Part shown: positions 52,310 to 64,000 of the stretch, piece by piece
Position numbering within the stretch: position 1 is the stretch's first letter
How the letters are laid out: each line of letters opens with the position of its first letter
Assembly (NCBI GenBank): GCA_020284085.1
Contig: JACEVL010000690.1
Coordinates: forward strand, 501,501 to 565,500
Length of the DNA stretch: 64,000 nt
Direction: 5' to 3'
DNA from: Aporrectodea caliginosa
Lineage: Eukaryota; Annelida; Clitellata; Crassiclitellata; Lumbricidae
The notes under the pieces: model-generated
Told to the model about the DNA's origin: nothing
The model's database searches: none
The model's input: the letters and a program-made list of their open reading frames with translations, nothing else
Made by a program: the position numbers and the translations under genes

Positions 52310-55180
52310 TCCCTTTAGTCGTCTGTCTGCCTGCTTGGCCCACATTGATTTTTGACATGGAGCCTATTTCAGCCCTCGCCGTCTATCGATTTTGTTTTGA
52401 ATAGGAGGCTGTAAACTAGATGGTTCCAGCGACTTCGCATTTTTGGGCGCTGTAGAAATCTCGAGATTACGATTGCAAAAGTGAGTTAGCATAATAATTA
52501 TTTCAAAGGATTTGCTTATGAGAATTGGAAATCTGAATTGTTTGGAATGTATATCCAAAATGCAAACCACAGGCGATGAGTTTCTTCCGGAATCGATTAC
52601 GTCGCCCTCCTCTTCTATCCAGGCTTGGGACTGGCACTACATGGTGCAATTAGCACGGAGTGGTAGTGGCGCTGTTTGACGTAGGCTTAACCAATAAAGT
52701 ATAATTCATCCAGACCAGAATTATTGAAATATTGCAGAAGAGCTATAAATATTATGCCCAGAATGAACGTGTCTTTCTCTGCGACGTTCATTTACTCGCC
52801 TCATCAACCTTTTCCAATGAAATAGGTTCTTCTGGCTCAAACAGTCTCTGACATCCGTCAATGATCAATGATCAATGGATAACCATCATTTTATTGTAGC
52901 CAAACCGGTATTACACAGATGAAGTTACATATAAGTATTCGAGTGGTTACAATAGGGGACCAGAAGGGACCTTGGTCCCACTAAGTAGGGCCCCCTAATT
53001 ATCAGTTTCAGTATTGGATGGCGATTAGTTAAACAATAGCAGTTGCAGTTTTACAGTTTGACAATATGTAAATATTTACAACATAGGTGGCAGTCTTTGG
53101 TAACAGACCTCGACCCGTTCATAAACAAACTGACAGTGCAACAGTAATGACACATTTTTAGCAAACCACATATTTTAGCATCAATCTTTGGTAACAGACC
53201 TCGACCCGGATGGTTGGCTTCAGCTTTATTAATGTAAACGGAAACAATTATATACATCTAATCAGGGGTGGCGATCCCGGGGGGACGAGGGGAACATTTC
53301 CCCCACCTTTAACAGTGGGAGGGGGACGCAGTATACAGTTGTCCCCCCAAATTTCTAAAGAATTTTTGAATGCTATTTTTTTAAATAATTGCCAAGTGGA
53401 AACTTGACCACTGAGACCAAGCAGCGGACACGTAAACACGTTGCCACCAACAACTTACAAGAATTAATGAGTTTTTTAATTATCATGCAGTCTGTTTCTT
53501 TGTTCCCATCCTACGACCCTACACTGGGAACGAGTTCGACTTATTATCTCTGCATAGCAGAAATATGCTGCGGAGAAAGTGGACTTTGACTGCCGGCCGA
53601 CTGATGAGCCTGCCGCTGCCCCCTTAGAGCCTCTGTGCTGCGCCCGTCTAAACCCGTCAAGCCGATCAACCGAGCCCTTGGTCGGTGCAACTACGGAGCT
53701 ACAGAGGCGCCTAAGATTATACATGTAAATAGATAAAATTTCAAACTACAAAAACCATTGGAATTTTTTTGCAAAGGTCCTCCGTGCCACTCAGTGGCGG
53801 CCTTTGAGAGTCTTTGCCAGTTTTGCTATAGACAAGGACAAAACTAATACCCCTTACTCATAAATGACATCTTTTTGAAGGAAGTGACCATCATGTGTTT
53901 TGCCTGCATTTACCGCCCTTTGAAAAAATGCCGCTCTAGACAGCCGCCTATATCGCCAGTACCTAAACCCGGCACTGGTGTTACTCATCAGAGGCTGGAA
54001 TGTCACAAATAGCACGCGTGCCGCCGGTTGGCCACTTCTGGACTTTTTGCAATCTGCTAATAATTATTAGAGTTTTATTGTTGATAAGAGTAGGCCCTGA
54101 AATAGCTTTATAATTTCAATTAAATCATTGTCTCAAAAACTTCGTACATTCTTTTGTCACGGAGCGTCATAAAAAGAACAACATCGCCTTGACGGACACG
54201 CAGCTCGGAGCATTGAGTCGCTCTTCTAGGCTCTTGATCCAAGCCGATGGACAGCTTCGCTGAAAAAGGTAAATTTTGTTTGTGAATCTACTGAATAATC
54301 TCAAACAGTGATAGGAATAACTAGTTCGAACTTCGAAATCTAATTAATTAGAATTAGATAATAATTTTTTTTCGCAATAGTTCTATAAGTATGCTGCGTA
54401 TGGGGATGCCTTCTCATTGGTCTAAATTGTGTTGAAAAGCTCACATGCTGAAGATATGTAGTTAGCAACTTCTATTGCGCCGGTGTCTAATGCGAAATCA
54501 ACCGATGGCACAAGTATGTATACGGTACTATAAGTAACTATATAGGCTGCGATTAAATACGAAGCTGAAAATGCTGCATAAATTTAACTTATTTAAGTCA
54601 AAAATCTAACAAGCATTTGGCCAGTGGCCACGGCAACTAGCCAGCTTGATAACCCTATTAATTTTGGGGTTTTCTAGTAACCCGCCAGAATGGAGATGGC
54701 AATCCCGTGTTACTTCTCCAGTCTGCATTGATTTGTTGAAGATCTGGGCTAATGCCTCTCCAATTTCTTTCCGTAGCCTACTTCATGTACACATTTTTAT
54801 GGAGTTGGTTGTGCAGTACAATAGATCAGAGCAGATTAAACTCGGTGGCTGTTTGTCATAGGCATACACACATAAAAATATTTCAGACGCTTGAACTTGG
54901 TTGAGCTGGAAGAACATGATTTCGAGAAGCGATAATAGGACGAACTACTTTCGTTCTTTTGCAAAAAAGTATAGCCTAACACTCCGTAGTATTTTAAGTC
55001 CATAGAGGTTAAGTGAATTCTTCAGTATGTTACAGTGTTACCAACTAATAAAATAAGTTCACTTTTGATTTGAGTTTGCATAATATTATGATTATGCAAT
55101 TTTGATGAAAATATATACCTACATGCCGTAAGTAGTAGTATTTTCAGTTTAACAACAGTGTGAAAACAAAGTTCATTAGC
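52310..55180. other. No supported gene; small repeats and a possible hAT end
   Basis: A 24-base direct repeat TCTTTGGTAACAGACCTCGA... occurs at 53094 and 53191. CAGGGGTGGCGATCCCGGGG at 53263 followed by G/C-rich sequence looks like one hAT terminus without a found partner. Frames up to 82 codons have no motif. Confidence 0.4.
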
Positions 55181-55187
55181 GTCGCAC

Positions 55188-55243
55188 TCCTTCATCCACG
55201 CCTGGGACTGGCACTGACCAGTCCCAAGCCGGGATGAAGGAGG
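55188..55243. repeat. 25-bp imperfect palindrome
   Basis: CTCCTTCATCCACGCCTGGG... is mirrored by ...AAGCCGGGATGAAGGAG, with CACTGA at the centre and two or three mismatches. A half copy (CAGGCTTGGGACTGGCACTA) lies at 52620. Confidence 0.6.
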
Positions 55244-55565
55244 ATGGTGTTATAAAGTACCTGCCACATGGCTATAACGCTTTTTACGTGCACAAAAAGG
55301 AGGTTAAAAAAAATTCACACTCACGCGCCAATCATTTTTTACCTTCTTCAAAAGTGTCCCCCCCCACCTCTCACACAAGATCGCCGCCTCTGCATATAAT
55401 AGTGTTTCTATTGAATCAAATGAAGTCAGTGGAATACGACGACTTCAACAACGACGGCGACACACCATAGGCCTATCATTATAGGCCTAATTGGCCTACC
55501 TGAAATTTTACTTAACAGTTCAATTAGCCTACAGTTCAGAAAGAGCGTGCAATTGAAATTCATTA

Positions 55566-56375
55566 GTAACCCTCAGGCTACTAAGGTTTTTTGCGACATC
55601 GGCTACCAAGGAAATTCATGAGTAACCCTCAGGCTACCAAGGTTTTTTGCGACATCGGCTATCAAGTGAGGGGGGTTTAAACATGATGATGCTTCATTTG
55701 TAACAATTGTCTACAAACTAGTCCATAGTCTGCTTTAGAAATCTGAAGGCAAGCAGCTATATCAACATGAAACTAGACTTTACGTTATTGTTCACGGCAG
55801 TCAAATAATTTTTTTTATGTTGGTGGTCCTTGGAGTTATTGCAATTTACTCCAGTTGTTTTGTGCGAATGCTTCCCGTAAACGGGCTTCTAACTTCATCT
55901 TTAGTATCTGTTTCAGCTAATATAAGTTCCAAATCTGTAACTGCTGACAAACGTTTACATACAAATATTATCAGTTTACGTTGTGATACTTCATTCAGCT
56001 ATTTTCACACAGATTACGCGTATTATTATTTATTTTGATCACTTCCGGTTTTCAAAAGACAAACATCTAAGTATGCAAATGATGCCCTGCATTCCCTCTA
56101 CAGAATGGTATATTTGTTGCTCTTCCAGGAAGAAAAATGAATACGCTATAGTCGAGAAACTAAGGGGCGGTATCCACCCCTCTGGTACCTCGGGTATATC
56201 GGGTGTAACTTTTGAATGGCGTGGGATACCACCATGATGTTTACCTCAAAATGTGCGCAAATGATCCTTCTACAGCTGTCTAAAATGTCAAAATTTTGTT
56301 CCATATGGAACAAGCTTGCGAAGCAAAAAACCTAGGGGGATCGTTACAACCCCTCTTTGGTAGCTCGAGGGTTAA
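55566..56375. mobile_element. piggyBac-like MITE (tentative)
   Basis: The right end, inverted, reads TTAACCCTCGAGCTACCAAA (TTAA at 56372-56375). The left end reads GTAACCCTCAGGCTACTAAGG (55566 on) and is itself tandemly doubled with a 56-base unit (55556-55669). CCCTC-type ends beside TTAA resemble the broken piggyBac at 27.1 kb. No transposase frame; 55817-56237 has only short frames. Confidence 0.45.
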
Positions 56376-57225
56376 GGTACTGGAATATTATAATAATTGA
56401 AACAGTCGTCATCAACTTTAGCCAACTACAGTCCAAGTCGGCCATAGTCGACCAAGTCAATCGTTTATTTGCCAAGTCGATCGAGTCTACTTGAGGTCGA
56501 CTTCAATTCGATCGAGTCGAGACAGGTAGGTCGTAGCACTCTACTCGATCGATCACCGGGTATAATAATACTAACTGTAATTGATGTTGTATAAGCTCTG
56601 GTACGGAAGAATCGAGATGTCAAATCTGACGCGTGCTTTAACTGTTTCTTAATCGAGTGACTAGAGCGCGAGTTTAAATTAAATGGCCTTATAATTTTGC
56701 TACTAATTAATGGGGGTCAGTAGGTACATGGCGACAACGACAACGACGATGATGATGATTATGAGGCTGTGCATTTGCCATATTAGGAATCTAAAGTTAC
56801 ATGCATGTCGACGTGCTCTATCTGTTGCTCGTATTAATTTAATGACAGGATAGACTATCTAAAGCCAAAACAAAACAAGGTCCATTGAATGAAACCATTA
56901 GTAGCTATTGAACTTGGGTCCATGTAAAACCAAGAATCCATCCGATCTCTTCTAACGTAGACCATCGCAAACATTTCATTTACGATGCACTTCATAAATT
57001 AAACAATAATTATGGCTGATGTTCAAATATTGGCAGCCTTATTTGCCTGTAAAAAACTATGAGATTCACTAGCTGCGGGATCACGCACAACCAACGGATT
57101 CCAATCAATGGATTCCTATTTCCAATCCTAAGTTCACAGATGATATCATGGTCAGAGTTTAAGGATGGAGTATTAGTTGGGTTGTGCAAATAGCGATAGC
57201 GGTACTAGCGACCGCGATAAATGAA
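56376..57225. other. No supported gene
   Basis: AT-rich with a (GAC/GAT)n patch at 56730-56760. A GTCGA-rich run (56430-56530) repeats CGACCAAGTCGATCGAGTC-like words. Confidence 0.4.
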
Positions 57226-57229
57226 AACA

Positions 57230-58580
57230 CCACCACTGACAGTAAATAATAATCTTCTTCACCGTTGATTCTCTCACCCCTCCCAAACTCTATCCCAGAT
57301 AATCCATTTCCGATTACTCTGCATCCTTCTTTACTGACAAAGTTTCCTCCTCCGTCGCTCATTACAGACTTTCTTATCAAAATCAACATCTACACAGACC
57401 GACTCTTCTCCCTCAGGTGACGACAATGACACAACTTTGCCACCTGTTGCATATTTCAACCTGCTTGAGTATGCTACTGAAGCTGAAATCACTGCCCTCA
57501 TTCAAGCCTATCAAAACAAACAATGCGACCTTGACCAAATCCCACTTCGTTACTCAAAGACAGCGTTATCTTTATCGTTCCTATTTTAACCAAGATCATC
57601 AACCTGTCTCAATCATACTTTTTCCTGGCTTCCTATTGTCTTCAAAATCTCGGTCGTTAAGCCACTTCCATAAAATCCATTGACAGTGAACTCCTCTCCA
57701 ATGATAGTTCAATTTCAAATCTCTCTTTCTTATCCAAATTCTCGGAACTGGTTGTCCACTCTCGTCTCAACTGCTATCTCACCTCAATCCCCTAAACCCA
57801 AATCAAACTGTCTAAAGACTCTACACTAACAATCACTCAACTGAAAAGTCCTCCCTTCGCTACACAACAAAGTTGCCATAGCGATAGCTCGTGAATAAGC
57901 TCCTGTTTATGTCTTTAAGACATCTCAGCCGCCTTCGATACAATAGACCGTGCTCTCTCTACTAAACGCCTTTCCTCTGTATTTGGAATCTCTGGTACTG
58001 CCATATCGTGGATTAAGTCATACCTTACCTCATGTTCTTTCACCGTCAATGCCGCTGGTCACTCATCTAATTTGCACACCCTCACTTGCGGAGTTCCTCA
58101 AGGTTCTCTTTTCGGTCGAACCTCTACTGTTCATATACGTAACACCATACCCCAGATATGAGGGTGCATAATAGCCACCTCAATTGTTCATTCCAAACTC
58201 GCCTACTGTAATTCCCTTTTTTACAACATAGACTCTTTTTAAATAGAACGCCTGCAAACAGTCCAGAACGTTCACGACTGCGCAGTCACCAAAACTTCTA
58301 AACAGCACCTCAAATCATTTCATGTGCAAAAAGTCCCCATTACAAAATTGTATCTCTTACCTAACGTCTGTCAAACCTCTCAACTCTCTTACATTCGCCA
58401 GTTGTTCACCATCCAACCGCCAGGGTCTACCCTATGTTCGTCATTTGCGATTAGGTTCCGCCTCTAAATATCTCTCTGACTTTATGCTTAAGCCTTTCTC
58501 TGCAACCTATGGTCGTCATTTGCGTTCTACCGACCGGTTGGATCTTTATGGATCTTTATGATCTTCTCGGGCAAGGTATG
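57230..58580 (+). mobile_element. Degenerate L2-like LINE, RT to C-terminus
   Basis: Across three frames the plus strand reads YATEAEITALIQAYQNKQCD (start of the RT), SNLSFLSKFSELVVHSRLN-like sequence, DISAAFDTIDRALSTKRLS, a GISGTAISWIKSYLT block, GVPQGSLFG, and after further breaks PLNSLTFASCSPSN and LSDFMLKPFSATYG. Order is that of L2/CR1 ORF2. The YADD box is lost in a deletion. It has more stops than the 8.25-kb copy, so it is older. Confidence 0.75.
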
Positions 58581-58604
58581 CTAGCATGATTACGAGTGAC
58601 ACTA

Positions 58605-58800
58605 ATCCTACCGTAATGAAATGGTAGCTGGATTGATGAAAATAATTGTTTCAATGGTAGCTGGATTGATGAAAATAATTGTTTCAATCGGAGCTGGATT
58701 GATGAAAATAATTGTTTCAATGGGAGCTGGATTGATGAAAATAATTTCTTTTTTTACATCACTGGAAGCTGGATTTGGTGACAGTAATCATGAACATTAG
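58605..58800. repeat. 36-bp minisatellite array with constant flank
   Basis: Five units of GGAGCTGGATTGATGAAAAT plus AATTGTTTCAATG, then GACAGTAATCATGAACATTAG, the constant flank seen at 38.77 and 40.87 kb. Inverse orientation to the 10.9-kb array. Confidence 0.75.
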
Positions 58801-58949
58801 TAGACTGCCTTCTAAAGAAAAAACAATACAGCATTAAAAAGATGGTATTAATTTACCAAATTCTATATTCATCAATCCAACTCACCACAAGAAATTGGCT
58901 ATGCTACTGATATTTCTTTGCATTAAAAAATAACATTATTTACAACGTT

Positions 58950-59035
58950 TATTAGCGCCAAAACGTCCGGCGCCAAAACGGCCAGCGCCTAAATGAAACG
59001 GCCGCGCCCAAACGGCCGCGCCAAAACGTCCTGCT
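58950..59035. repeat. Solo arm of GCGCCAAAACG words
   Basis: Repeats of GGCGCCAAAACGGCC and GCCGCGCCAAAACGTCC. It looks like one arm of a fold-back element of the kind at 42.4 kb; no opposite arm found within the window. Confidence 0.5.
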
Positions 59036-59789
59036 TCGCTGCTAGTGATATTGAAAATGAAGGTCATCATTTAGTCCTATAGCCTAATGCAAGAAATAGC
59101 TTCTCCGACTTTTAAACCCGAAAACCTCATTTATAGAGTTCCACGCCGAAGCGCATGAGCAATTGTTAGTAGTTCTAGTGTTAAGTCTTGTTAATGTCGT
59201 TCACTTCTACACTCGATATTGGTAATTTCGCATAGATAGGCCCATGTACACCAGCAAAGCCTTTGAAACCAATTGGGGCAATGAACCAACTTCAGAGGTT
59301 CCTGCTTTCTGTGTGGTGTTGTAATATCATGCAAATTAAACACTGCATCGAAGATAGTCGTCATACTGCCTTTCCTCAAAATCCTCTCAAGAGAAGAGAA
59401 GAAAGTCACTCCTACGTGTGGTTGTTCTTCGCAATGTAACTTCGGTCTGAAGTGCTCTGAACAGTTACTTTTCATTACCTATTACAGATCACCATAACTT
59501 TATTTCGCGTATTCTTTATAAGCACTTCTACAGTTAACATTATTTGATCTGTGCTCTGTGAATGTCTCTAGAATGTCCGGAACAATATTGCTTGTTTAAG
59601 AATGCGTCTGCGTCAGTTTAATTTCCACAAACGAATTTGACTGATTGACTGTTTAGAACAGTTAGAGTCACTTGCCTTACCTATTTCTTACTTTGGATTT
59701 TGATTAAAGCACATATTAATTTTACAAATTATACGCATTTCGAAAAATATGCTTTATACCTGTGATTTTTATTTCACGGGGGATGATTT

Positions 59790-60650
59790 CACACGATGGG
59801 GAATATAATTGGCTTATTCCCCCGGAAATTCTTTACCGGGGTATACCATACGGATCATATTCGTAGGAATTTATATTATGCACTAATCAGTCCCTATTTT
59901 GATTATGGTAATATTGTCTGGGCCTCGAACTATTCTACTATAGGTTAAAATGTCTTTCGGTTCTGCAGAAAAGAGTTATTAGAATTATTGCAAGATATCC
60001 TTTTTATTCCCACACGGCATGCAGATACCGAGAATATAATATTATGACCTTTGAAAACATAAATCGCTATCAATTGGGTAATTTCATGTATAAATTTGTC
60101 AATAACCTGCTGCCTGAATCATTTTCAAACTATTTTTACTAAGGTAGTAGAGATGCATGGTCATTGTACAAGGTCTTCTTCTGGTGGTTTATGTGTCATA
60201 TATATGCGCGTACTAATTATCGTCGATTTTCTATTTGTTGTAATGGTCCAAAAATTTGGAATGCAGTACCGATGAGTATTCGGAATGCACAAACATACAC
60301 CCAATTTAAGAAGCTGTGGAGTAATTACTTGAAGGACTGTTGAAAGATGAACCATACTTCATTTAACACTGTTTCATTGAATTATTTTTTACATATTGAT
60401 CTTCTTAAAATTGCAATGTTATTATTTAGTTAAGAACATTATTGAATTGATGAACCTTTCTTTCTTTTCAACTGACTAACCAGCAATAATTAAATATAGT
60501 TAAAGAGGGTGACCCTTATTGTGCGGGGCTTGTGCCCCTTTTGGGTCTCCTCTGTTCCCTAGCCAATGCACTGATATTTAATAGTTAAGTTATAATTGTT
60601 AATTGTTATATGCATTGTGCTTCTGGAGATAAAAAAGGTTGTTGTTGGGG
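59790..60650 (+). mobile_element. LINE 3' end (RT C-terminus plus UTR), tail of GTT units
   Basis: Frames read NQSLFxLWxYCLGLELFYY-like sequence, LSVLQKRVIRIIARYPFYSH, INRYQLGNFMYKFVNNLLPE and RTNYRRFSICCNGPKIWNAV, then PMSIRNAQTYTQFKKLW and a stop near 60342. The 3' UTR contains GGGGCTTGTGCCCCTTTTGG and ends AATAAAAAGG-like with GTTGTTGTT at 60640. A CR1/Daphne-like clade; several stops. Confidence 0.7.
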
Positions 60651-61366
60651 ATAAATTTATTCATCCCTGGATAGTTTTAGGACGGATAGAATATCACGGG
60701 ATACCGACAGAAAATGGAGTTGTCTTTAGTATCAAGTAACAGATGTCGCTATATTATTATCTATTTGAGAGTTTTTACTTTATAATCGCTTCTGCACTTT
60801 AAAAATAAAAATACAAATGATTGCTGCAATAGCCGAAAGACATGAAGATCTCAATAATCTGATTAAAATGTACAAATGGCAGTTAAGCAAACCAAGACAC
60901 AGAAATGAAAAATATTGGATTTGAAACTTAATAGGGAGTTGATGTTAGGCGAAGCCGTAGATATTAGTTAGATACGTTCTTTAAATATGTCCTCTATTAA
61001 TTCAGATGTCGCCTTAGATTAGGACTAACTTACTGAGCGTGAAGTGAGTATGCTACTTTGAAACCAATAAAACAACTCTAAGTCAATTTAAATGGGTTTA
61101 AAAGCAGGGTTGTTTATCTTAATTCGAACTCACTCCAATCAATCACTCTGTTCAAATGCTACAAAGCACAGTCAAACTGTTGCATCACGGACAGCAGGTG
61201 CAGTGGAAACTCATAGAATAAGCGAAAAGAATTTTTTCGCATGGTGACGTACGATCTGAAGATTGCCTTCGAAACGCATATTATTCTTGCATTTTGGCTG
61301 AGGTTTTTGTACTTTAACACATTGGTGAAAGTAAACCTTTTGTTGAATGTGTAGAAACAGTAAAAG
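60651..61366. other. Upstream region of the channel gene
   Basis: No frame with features. Presumably 5' untranslated or promoter DNA of the DEG/ENaC gene; no TATA box or other site can be assigned with confidence. Confidence 0.35.
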
Positions 61367-61952
61367 ATGAGCCATCCATTGAAACTAGAGTACATGCAGG
61401 AAGGCGAAACGTCGTCAACTCAGATCGGTGGAGATAATAAAAATGGAAAAGGAAATCAGGAAGGGTCGGCATGGCGTAAAAGTCAGGTAAAGTCTATGCA
61501 AAGCACAGGAATTTGCGAAAGTGAGTCGGTCACTCAAGGATGCCAGACTGATCAAGTTGAAGCAAGTCCAGATGGTGATATGGAAACGATAAAGGAGGAG
61601 ATGAATATAACCATCACAGATGATGAAAGATTGAGTTTCTTCAAGATTCTGAGAATGGCCATGAGACGTCGGATGGAAATCTTTGCGCAAGAAGTATCCA
61701 TTGTGGGTTTGACTTACTTGTTTAAGCCATCAAAACACAAAATTGGCTCCATTATCCGTAAGGTTGTCTGGACAATGCTTCTCCTGTTCGGAGTGGGTTT
61801 CATGGTTTTCCAGATTTACGATCGCATATCTCATTATCAGACATATCCAACCATCGTCAACTATCGAGTGGCTTACAACCGATCTCTGCGCTTTCCAACA
61901 GTGTCCATCTGTTCCGAAACTCTCATGAGCAAAAGGGCCTTCCTTTCTGTTG
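61367..61952 (+). CDS. DEG/ENaC (ASIC-like) channel, first coding exon
   Basis: The ATG at 61367 opens a polar, Ser/Gln-rich N-terminus of about 85 residues (MSHPLKLEYMQEGETSS). A membrane-proximal helix (FFKILRMAMRRRMEIFAQEV) comes next, then the SIVGLTYLF segment that corresponds to the family's gating His-Gly motif, here Val-Gly. TM1 is VVWTMLLLFGVGFMVFQIYD, followed by the conserved LRFPTVSICSE start of the extracellular domain. These proteins form trimeric sodium channels in the plasma membrane. The exon ends at a TTG|GTAAGC donor (61952/61953), phase 1; the open frame beyond (to 62053) is intron. The next exon fits in phase at 63838. Confidence 0.85.
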
Positions 61953-63837
61953 GTAAGCCCCATAAGCGAATCAGTTTTAATAAGTTTCTTAACAAATTCT
62001 TAAAGTCAGTTCCATCCCTCTTCACTTTTGAGGTTGTCTTGTACTGCTGTTAAATGCTACTACTATTACTCGGTACTGAGTAGTAATGGTAGTACAAGAT
62101 CGACTACATTTCGTTTGTTTAATTCTTCTATTCTGCTTAGGATTTTTCACAGTTTAATAAGCATAATAACTGAATACTTCAAAATGATGATAAATGTCAT
62201 TAAGAAGAGATTTTTGTCCATAAGCAAACAATGCACATAGAACGGGAAGAGTCACCAACGGCACGCCCACTTTTAAACATGACATTGTGCAGTATAGTAG
62301 GGTGGAGTGAAGCTCAACCAACGGAATCTTGTCCATAGTCTTTGAGTCAACCCGCGTCTGTGACTGACGATGGCATGACCGGCAGCCCTCGTTGGGCTGC
62401 CAGTCATCCAGGCACACCTGGACTAAACCATAGAAGAAGCATTCGTCACTTGTTGGCAGAGACGAAAATTACCCTGCTGTTGGCACACACACTGTCTTTA
62501 GTTCCCATACTCGACCGTATATCGGGAAACCAACCGTTCCCCCAGAACCTTTTACGCCAAAACTAAAAACGAATAAAATACCGTTAAACGTGCAAAATCC
62601 ACAGCAGAAAGTCCGAGGGTCAAACTCAGAGCCAGAAAACTCCAGCACTTTAAAATTACTGAACACATTCCATAATAATAATATTCTTTATTGAAACAAT
62701 CCGGTTGACAGACCGCAATCGGTTACAATGTAGGCCTACAGTTATGCAATTGAAACAATTCACGAGAAAGCAAATGACAGAAGACATAAATCTTAACTAC
62801 TAACAGAACAGACAGCCTGCAATACACGGCGCTAATAGCAGCCTACAAAGCATGTCCGCCTACGGATCCCGATCTCGGTACCTCTCGCTCTCTATGCCAG
62901 TGTGTTATTCAGTGCGCTATCGAGCCCCCTTAGACAAAATGATCCGTTGAAATCCGACGCAGATGTCGAACAACGGTAGAAGACATGCATTTAAAGAATT
63001 TGATTTCGTTTCCATTTGGTAATAATAAGAAAAATAAAGAAGATTACGATAACGATAATGATAATGCCGACGGCGAACATGACGACTATGATAATGACGA
63101 TGACACTAATTAATAATATAATTAAACGCTTTGATGTCCTTCTGTCCTCTGTGACAGACGCTGTCATAGCAACGCTCGAACATAGTATAGGTCTAGTCGA
63201 AGTTCTTTGTGTAACGTCACAATATTATGGCTTCAAGCATCGCTTCTCACTGCATTTGGCTTAGGCATACGTCATTCTACGTCATAGCAATAACAGAAAA
63301 ACGTTGTCATAGCAACGTTAGATCATGCACAATTATAATTAATAATATAAACGTGTACCGCAAAGTGGCCGCGTTGTGGCCAGACACTCACGCAGCGGAC
63401 GCCCAGCGACCCACATACAGACACGCGCAGGGTAGGGTAGGTTAGGGGCGGGAGAAAGTGTGAAGGAGGGGAGGGGCTGGAAGGGGAGACGATGGGAGGT
63501 GAGGGGAGTAGGATGGACATGGAGGGAGAGGATGGGATGGTGGAGGTGTGGGAGCGGTTGTAGGGAAGGGAGTTGGGAGTGCGAGGGGAGTGAAAAACAT
63601 ATTTAAAAATTGTTTTTATCCGTCCAAAGACGGGCAGACATCTAGTAACATAATAATAAATAAATAAATGAAGCAGAAATTAAAGTAAATTACGCTTGAT
63701 TATAAATTATGTCATCTTTATGTTTTCTTAATGCTATTTCCATAACAATGTGTTCGTCGTAATGAGATAAGTTTTTAACTCTGGTCGGATGCTTTGAAAG
63801 TTTCTGTTGAGTTTGAAGTTCGGTTAAAATATTTCAG
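61953..63837 (+). other. Intron of the DEG/ENaC gene
   Basis: Bounded by GTAAGC (61953) and TTTCAG (63832-63837). Holds the SINE, a GAT/GAC-rich patch (63040-63110), a G-rich tract (63420-63590, candidate G-quadruplex) and an AATAATAAATAAATAA tail at 63650 that looks like the 3' end of a LINE or SINE. Confidence 0.7.
62668..62935 (-). mobile_element. tRNA-derived SINE in the channel intron
   Basis: Minus strand from 62935: GGGGGCTCGATAGCGCACTG (A-box region), GAGGTACCGAGATCGGGATC (B-box region), a body shared with the 7.43-kb copy, and an (ATT)n end at 62672-62681. Longer than the other copy in its middle. Confidence 0.75.
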
Positions 63838-63995
63838 GTCCGCTGACACAAACCTTCGCTTCAAACCGTTTCCCGCCTGTATCGGATATCGAATTTGCTA
63901 ACAACTACAAGCCGTTAAACTTATCACATTTAGATTTCGACTGGGAGTTCTTTTACGAATATGTATGTGTTAAACTGAAGGACATGTTACTCGAG
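63838..63995 (+). CDS. DEG/ENaC channel, second coding exon
   Basis: 158 bases between an ATTTCAG acceptor and a CTCGAG|GTAAT donor. In phase 1 from the first exon it is fully open (GPLTQTFASNRFPPVSDIEF ... LDFDWEFFYEYVCVKLKDML), which would be unlikely by chance for two arbitrary sites. The content fits the variable start of the extracellular finger/thumb region. The gene continues beyond the window. Confidence 0.65.
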
Positions 63996-64000
63996 GTAAT

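Overview
The window is eukaryotic and almost certainly from an animal. It holds C2H2 zinc-finger arrays, the first exons of a DEG/ENaC-type channel with matching splice phases, several clades of non-LTR retrotransposons, a tRNA-derived SINE, piggyBac, hAT and Tc1/mariner elements, and an endogenous virus of the adintovirus/Polinton-like kind. The mix suggests a marine invertebrate; the exact phylum cannot be read from the sequence. Cellular coding content is low, and most long open frames are transposon, virus or repeat derived.

Layout. 0-4.8 kb: two fold-back elements, a hAT-like element and a partial zinc-finger copy. 6-8.2 kb: a 14-finger zinc-finger array on the minus strand, broken upstream by indels and by a SINE. 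8.25-10.3 kb: a 5'-truncated L2/CR1-like LINE. 10.7-13.8 kb: an old duplicated segment (its partner lies at 38.8-40.1 kb) carrying a hAT MITE and a Tc1/mariner element. 14.0-14.6 kb: a ~155-bp tandem repeat with a YY1-like site in each unit. 15.3-20.7 kb: a compact endogenous virus. Six minus-strand genes (packaging ATPase, minor capsid/penton-like protein, a glycine-rich membrane-active protein, a dUTPase-fold protein, a membrane protein and one unknown) face two plus-strand frames, a parvovirus-like phospholipase A2 and an integrase with a chromodomain. 21-29.5 kb: hAT elements, a LINE with ORF1 and endonuclease cut off by a broken piggyBac, and LINE scraps. 29.65-31.3 kb: a second zinc-finger gene on the plus strand, interrupted by a stop. 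32.4-41 kb: microsatellites, LINE ends, a zinc-finger relic and a fold-back element. 41.3-43.9 kb: a TA-flanked transposon holding a nested fold-back element. 44-60.6 kb: LINE tails, satellites and an OTU-like frame. 61.4-64 kb: the DEG/ENaC gene, running off the window.

The two strongest signals are genome-wide in character. First, the palindrome TAGGCCTA occurs 37 times by eye, where about one is expected. Paralogous copies inside this window show it arising at a plain TA (TA becomes TAGGCCTA, or TAGGCTA). It looks like a transposon-excision footprint, and one copy puts the stop codon into the 29.65-kb zinc-finger gene. Second, four fold-back elements share a terminal pattern (GGT-T--G) and 8-10 bp target duplications, yet each has inverted arms built from a different short tandem word.

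The virus cassette is a third point of interest: no polymerase or major capsid gene is seen, and its integrase frame has no start codon of its own but overlaps the phospholipase frame at a canonical slippery heptamer.
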